Shown here piece after piece: positions 59,858-64,000 of a stretch of 64,000 nucleotides of DNA (positions within the stretch are counted from its first letter, which is position 1; every line of letters begins with the position of its first letter). Source of the DNA: Liolophura sinensis (taxonomy: Eukaryota > Mollusca > Polyplacophora > Chitonida > Chitonidae). The stretch is from contig NC_088296.1 in the NCBI RefSeq assembly GCF_032854445.1, forward strand, positions 21,195,853-21,259,852, given 5' to 3'. The position numbers and the translations under genes were made by a program. The notes below the pieces were generated by a model. The model did no database searches. It was not told where the DNA came from and saw only the letters and a list, made by a program, of their open reading frames with translations.

Positions 59858-62779
59858 TCACTTACAACTTGGCACTGGAAAACAAGAGATAGCAACTCCA
59901 CTAGGATGTACAACATTGAGATCAGTGCTATCTCTGTCTACATATGGCTTTAACATGTTAATGTGACAAAGTTGTCTAGATTTGCGCCGATCAGGAGTGA
60001 AAATAATATAATTAAGATCACTTAGCCTCTTGTCTACTACATAAGGTCCAAAATAACGAGCTTCAAGTGGCTTACCACTAACTGGAAGTAAGGCCAATAC
60101 CTTCTGACCAACTTCAAATCTGCGTCTTACTGTCTCTTTGTCATACTTAGTTTTCATACTCTTCTGAGAAGCTGTAAGATTCTCTCTGGCTAACTCACAT
60201 ACTCTGTTGAGCTTAGTACGAAAACTTGACACATACTGTAATAGGTTAACATTGTCACTATCACCAGACACAAACTTTTCCTTGAACAACTGTAGTGGGC
60301 CACGCACAGTATGGCCAAACACAAGCTCAAATGGACTAAATCTAAGTGAGTCTTGTACAGACTCTCTTACAGCAAACATTAACAAAGGTACACCCTCGTC
60401 CCAATCTTTCCCTGTCTCAAAGCAGTAAGTTCTTATCATACTTTTCAGTGTCTGATGGAATCTCTCTAGTGCTCCTTGACTTTGTGGGTGATAAGCTGAG
60501 GATTTATACTGGCTAATACCTAGCTCATGCATAACTTGTTGGAACACACCAGACATGAAATTTGAACCCTGGTCTGACTGTACTGACTTAGGCAGACAAA
60601 ACATGGTGAAGAACTTAACTAAAGCCTTAATTACAGTCTTGGCAGTAATATTCCTTAGTGGAATTGCCTCAGGGAAACGAGTTGAAGTACACATTATGGT
60701 TAACATATACTGATTTCCAGACTTTGTCTTAGGTAGCGGACCAACACAATCTATTAAGATTCTACTGAATGGCTCACCAATTGCAGGAATAGGCCTCAAG
60801 GCTGCCTTGGGGATTGTCTGGTTAGGTTTCCCCACTAACTGACATGCATGACAAGACCTGCAAAATTCAGTAACATCTTTCCTTATTCCTGGCCAATAAA
60901 AATGACTGAGAATCTTATGATAGGTCTTATTAACACCTAAATGACCTGCTAACGGCGTTTCATGCGCTATGGTCAGTATGTCTTTACGATAAGACTTGGG
61001 AACAACTACCTGATGCTTAATTGCCCATTCATCCTCCAACGAAACATCGGGAGGCCTCCACTGCCGCATCAATATGCCAGACTTGACATAGTAGTAGCAT
61101 GGGTCAGGTAAAGATTCACCATCTTTAGCTGCATCATTAAACAAGCAAGAAATACTTGGATCACTGTGTTGTTCAGCAATCAACTCAGTCCTACAAAATG
61201 GCTGATCACCACTAACAAAATTAGTATCTACTTCCTGCTGGCTGTCTAATTTGGAAGAATCTCCATCCAACATGTTGTTGAGAAAAGTCTCACTCAAATC
61301 AACAGTACTACCCTGGTCTGTACTGACTTTTCTAGACATAGCTCTTGTAACAACACAGGATGGATATAAACCCGCTATCTCGCTTTCAACTGGCTCTGTG
61401 ACTGAATTCAGAGAAGGCCTATCAACCATTAAGGGATCAACAGTAACCTTATCATGTGCTAAGTCATTTCCCAACAACAAATGAATACCCTCAAAAGGTA
61501 ATGAAGGCTTAATGCCTACCCTGACAGGTCCAGATATCAAATCTGACGACAAATAAATATCATGAAGGGGAACACTGACAAAGTCACTAGACTCTACACC
61601 TCTAATAAGGGCACGAACCCCAGAGTATGACTCTTCAGAAAAGGGCAGAGTATTCATCAACAACAGAGACTGAGATGCCCCAGTATCCCTCAATATCTTT
61701 ATAGGGGTAGCACAAGACATGTCGCTTCTAAGCGACACTGAACCAGAATTGATAAACGGAGCGAAGCTATCCATAGAGCATTTGGGAATCTTATCCAATC
61801 CCATGTCAGCTAACTCAGATCTGCTTTTAACTGCTGATGTAACTTCCAGCAATGTTTTGTGCATTGTAACACAAATACCTGTGGGCTTAGACTCATTCTC
61901 AGCTTCCCGTCTCCTTTTCAACTTGTAACATTCACTCATCACGTGACCTACCCGCTTGCAAAAATTACAAGTGACCCTATTTCGAGGACTACCATTCCAA
62001 TCTGAACTACGTGAACCATGAGCTGTAGAACCACTGGAGCCTGGTGTAGAGCTCTTCTGTGTAGAGCTACCTCTACCTGTTGCATGTGACTGGGTATTTC
62101 TACGTATAAATGAATTAAATGGCTTACCCGTGTATGTAACCTTATGTGTCAAGGAATAATTATCAGCTAAACTGGCTGCCTCTTCAAGTGTACTCGCCTT
62201 CTGCACATGAACGAACACCTTTACATCATTATGAATACAACGCTTGAACTCTTCTACCAGCACAAGCTGACGCAAACTTTCAAAATCCTTGCCTATTTTC
62301 TTGGCTATACACCAGCAATCAAACAACTGCTCCTTAGCTCGACCAAACTCAACGTATGTCTGATCTCTACCTTTTTCACAGTTACGAAATTTCTGGCGGT
62401 AAGCTTCAGGCACCAGTTCATAACCCTTCAAAATTACCTCTTTCACATAGTCATAATTGGAAGCATTCTCTACACTTAACTGAGTGTAAATTTCCCTGGC
62501 CTTTCCAATTAGCACACTCTGTAATAACATAGTCCAGAACTCTTTAGGCCACTTCAAGCTATTTGCAATTTTCTCAAAATGCAGAAAATACTTATCCACC
62601 TCTTTTTCCTGAAAGGATGGAACTAACCGAATGTATTTGGTCACATCAAATCCGGAATCCTGTCTACCGGAAGGACCCGGTTTCTCACCTCTCTCAACCT
62701 CTAACTTTTTCATTTGAAACTCCAATTCCCTTTCCCTCTCTCTTTCTTGCATTTCTCTCTCCTCTCTCTCTCTCTGCAC
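59858..62779 (-). CDS. gag-protease-integrase polyprotein ORF, 973 residues
   Basis: Residues 1-30 are a Glu/Arg coiled-coil end. Residues 41-215 are capsid with a SCAN-like C-terminal part (ELVPEAYRQKFRN, LVLVEEFKRCI, TLEEAASLADNY). A CX2CX4HX4C zinc knuckle lies at 271-284 and an aspartic protease with DTGA at 365-368 plus LLLGNDL near 435. The integrase H-x7-H...C-x2-C zinc domain spans 613-646; the catalytic core has D677, D736 and E772 (D,D35E), and a GPY module at 911-913. All the catalytic residues I can check are present. The frame is open throughout, so selection or youth has kept it. The first Met is internal; the true gag start is at 63191 in another frame. Confidence 0.9.
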   Translation of the reverse strand: MQREREEREMQERERERELEFQMKKLEVERGEKPGPSGRQDSGFDVTKYIRLVPSFQEKEVDKYFLHFEKIANSLKWPKEFWTMLLQSVLIGKAREIYTQLSVENASNYDYVKEVILKGYELVPEAYRQKFRNCEKGRDQTYVEFGRAKEQLFDCWCIAKKIGKDFESLRQLVLVEEFKRCIHNDVKVFVHVQKASTLEEAASLADNYSLTHKVTYTGKPFNSFIRRNTQSHATGRGSSTQKSSTPGSSGSTAHGSRSSDWNGSPRNRVTCNFCKRVGHVMSECYKLKRRREAENESKPTGICVTMHKTLLEVTSAVKSRSELADMGLDKIPKCSMDSFAPFINSGSVSLRSDMSCATPIKILRDTGASQSLLLMNTLPFSEESYSGVRALIRGVESSDFVSVPLHDIYLSSDLISGPVRVGIKPSLPFEGIHLLLGNDLAHDKVTVDPLMVDRPSLNSVTEPVESEIAGLYPSCVVTRAMSRKVSTDQGSTVDLSETFLNNMLDGDSSKLDSQQEVDTNFVSGDQPFCRTELIAEQHSDPSISCLFNDAAKDGESLPDPCYYYVKSGILMRQWRPPDVSLEDEWAIKHQVVVPKSYRKDILTIAHETPLAGHLGVNKTYHKILSHFYWPGIRKDVTEFCRSCHACQLVGKPNQTIPKAALRPIPAIGEPFSRILIDCVGPLPKTKSGNQYMLTIMCTSTRFPEAIPLRNITAKTVIKALVKFFTMFCLPKSVQSDQGSNFMSGVFQQVMHELGISQYKSSAYHPQSQGALERFHQTLKSMIRTYCFETGKDWDEGVPLLMFAVRESVQDSLRFSPFELVFGHTVRGPLQLFKEKFVSGDSDNVNLLQYVSSFRTKLNRVCELARENLTASQKSMKTKYDKETVRRRFEVGQKVLALLPVSGKPLEARYFGPYVVDKRLSDLNYIIFTPDRRKSRQLCHINMLKPYVDRDSTDLNVVHPSGVAISCFPVPSCK

Positions 62780-63191
62780 TTCCCTCTCTCTGCATTTTCA
62801 ACTTTTCTAACTGTATCTCATGTTCCCTCTCTTTCTCTTGCCTCTCTCTCTCATGTTCCCTCTCTTTCTCTTGCCTCTCTCTCTCATGTTCCCTCTCTTT
62901 CTCTCTCTCTCTTTCCTCTTTCTCCAATCTCAACTTTAACTCAAACTGCTTAAACTTAAGCTCGGCATCAGACTGACCCTCGAACTCATAATCAGATAAT
63001 GCAGAACTATCAAACTTGCCTATCTCCACTAAATGTTTCAACAAAGTATGCTGCATATCTCTTTTCCTCCATGAAGACTTTATGGACAAACCTAAAAATG
63101 TCCCTAACTTAACCAAGTCTTCCTTCTTTAAACTCTCAAAAACATCCTGATCGGGCGCATTAACAAACTGTTTAGGATCAAAATCTCCCAT
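62694..63191 (-). CDS. gag N-terminus, frameshifted from the main ORF
   Basis: Starts ATG 63191 with MGDFDPKQFVNAPDQDV, then a SAP-like helical segment (LKKEDLVKLGTFLGL, RKRDMQHTLLKHLV) common in metazoan gypsy gag, then a long Glu/Arg coiled coil. The long downstream ORF is in another frame and overlaps at 62694-62779, within a CTCTCTTTC-type repetitive tract, so replication slippage is the likely cause. A programmed frameshift is possible but unproven. Confidence 0.8.
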   Translation of the reverse strand: MGDFDPKQFVNAPDQDVFESLKKEDLVKLGTFLGLSIKSSWRKRDMQHTLLKHLVEIGKFDSSALSDYEFEGQSDAELKFKQFELKLRLEKEEREREKEREHERERQEKEREHERERQEKEREHEIQLEKLKMQREGSAERERGERNARKREGKGIGVSNEKVRG

Positions 63192-63294
63192 TGTAAATAT
63201 TTAGCCACTGAATCATTCACCGTTAAAATTAAGCAATCGCTTCTCACTTGTTTAACTTCAAATATCCGGTGCAAAACAAAAGGGAAACAATCAA

Positions 63295-63312
63295 TTCCCG
63301 GACAAGCCCCCA
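63295..63312 (-). promoter_or_regulatory. primer binding site, tRNA-Pro type
   Basis: On minus TGGGGGCTTGTCCGGGAA lies five bases inside the 5' LTR edge. It differs at two of 18 positions from the tRNA-Pro primer site familiar from gammaretroviruses. Confidence 0.75.
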
Positions 63313-63317
63313 ATTTC

Positions 63318-64000
63318 TGTTACGGTATTAAAAACAGCAACAGAAAACAGACTCAGTGACTCAATATTACAATGTAAACAATGCTTTATATATATAAATG
63401 AGACGTACAGTTTTACAAACAGTTCAACAACAACAACAACATACACATCAGTATTACCGGTCTTTACAAGTTTCCAGTTCACCTTTACATCCCAAGGAAC
63501 GTATTCCAGGAAATCCAACGTAAAGACCATGGGATAAACACACAATTCACAAATTGTCCTAGACAGGTACTTCGCTAGGATAGCGAACACGAACACAGTA
63601 CACAGGTTACACAGAACTGGAACAGTCAAGCCTTTGAATGACGTCACACCCGCAGAGCACAACACAGGGTAAATACAGGCATGGAGGTATAATCCACTTC
63701 AGATCAGTCACAGCTCCCGCAGAAGCTCACAAACGAGCCGTTCAGAGACGTAGAGTAATGTCACCTTGTGGCAGAACGAACGTCCTTTGCAAAACTGAAA
63801 ACTTCAGTTTAGAGTCCTTGACGACCTTGTCGGTCAGGTGAGGTCAGCGTGTTAAACAAATTAGGCCTACACAGTCCACACTGTATAATCATAATAAAGA
63901 TCCGAACACCAATAAACGTGACTTCCGCAGAAATTCACATAAACCAGACATCAGTACTACTGTGGTACACAAACGGTGCCGGCATAAAAAACTGTCCTCC
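63318..64000 (-). repeat. 5' LTR, truncated by window end
   Basis: Begins TGTTACGG on plus and matches 58529-59211. About 330 bp more should lie to the right, ending near 64330. Confidence 0.9.

Larger units (their letters stand above)
58529..64000 (-). mobile_element. Gmr1-like Ty3/gypsy LTR retrotransposon, RT-deleted, runs off right edge
   Basis: Read on minus: 5' LTR (from beyond 64000 to 63318), PBS, gag start, gag-PR-IN ORF, RT/RNase H remnants, PPT, 3' LTR (59541-58529). The LTR copies can be compared over 683 bp with only about two visible differences, so insertion is recent. Integrase is Ty3/gypsy type (HHCC, D,D35E, GPY) yet lies upstream of the RT remnant, the order known from the Gmr1 clade. 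No env is present. The copy cannot make its own RT and must have moved with help from a full-length relative. Confidence 0.85.

Noticed and set aside
62563-62976. 137-codon plus-strand Ser/Leu/Phe frame
   Set aside because: Antisense of the gag Glu/Arg coiled-coil repeats.
1-64000. CRISPR arrays, operons, bacterial promoters or riboswitches
   Set aside because: The sequence is clearly eukaryotic; the tandem arrays have no spacer structure and genes are split by introns.

Overview
This 64 kb window is animal genomic DNA, most likely from a bivalve mollusc. Genes are small, intron-rich and extracellular in type. Dispersed tRNA-derived SINEs are very abundant; their 3' domain (tail reading like CGTAAAACACCAATCAAATAAATAAA in two blocks) resembles the Meta-domain SINEs known from molluscs. 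The phylum is inferred from repeat types and protein architecture; no ribosomal or mitochondrial marker is present.

Genes were rebuilt by joining exons with matching splice phase. (1) 172-272: last exon of a gene running off the left edge, with a CxxC tail. (2) 7089-10191 (+): two-exon gene for a small secreted, arginine-rich, six-cysteine peptide of antimicrobial type. (3) 17057-21424 (+): complete four-exon secreted lectin with signal peptide, FTP/F5-8C domain and PAN/apple domain. (4) 37171-38277 (+): three-exon gene for a secreted 104-residue cysteine-containing protein I do not recognise. (5) about 41356-53420 (+): mosaic membrane protein with C-type lectin-like domain, PAN-like domain, Thr/Ser mucin repeats, CxCxC stalk and one transmembrane helix. 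Almost all its introns are phase 1, as expected for shuffled extracellular modules, and its first CTLD exon seems to carry a one-base frameshift. Weaker single exons lie at 14774-14950 (-), 16140-16334 (-), 25104-25251 (+), 35675-35932 (+) and 38448-38530 (+).

The space between exons is repeat-dominated: three SINE families (A, B, C), several minisatellites including a 2.8 kb array at 30.8-33.6 kb, a foldback element, a 3.6 kb segment bounded by 59-bp inverted repeats, a solo LTR with a 4-bp target duplication, and an old duplicated block (7.4-8.2 kb and 24.1-24.6 kb).

The right end (58529 to beyond 64000, minus strand) is a young LTR retrotransposon. Its gag (SCAN-like capsid, zinc knuckle), protease and integrase form one long ORF, and remnants of reverse transcriptase and RNase H lie downstream of integrase. 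That order, with Ty3/gypsy-type domains, is the hallmark of the Gmr1-like clade. RT is nearly all deleted, yet the two LTRs are almost identical, so this is a recently moved, non-autonomous copy.

Taken together, the secreted peptide, the FTP-PAN lectin and the CTLD-PAN-mucin receptor look like a recognition/defence neighbourhood; this is inference from domain content only.
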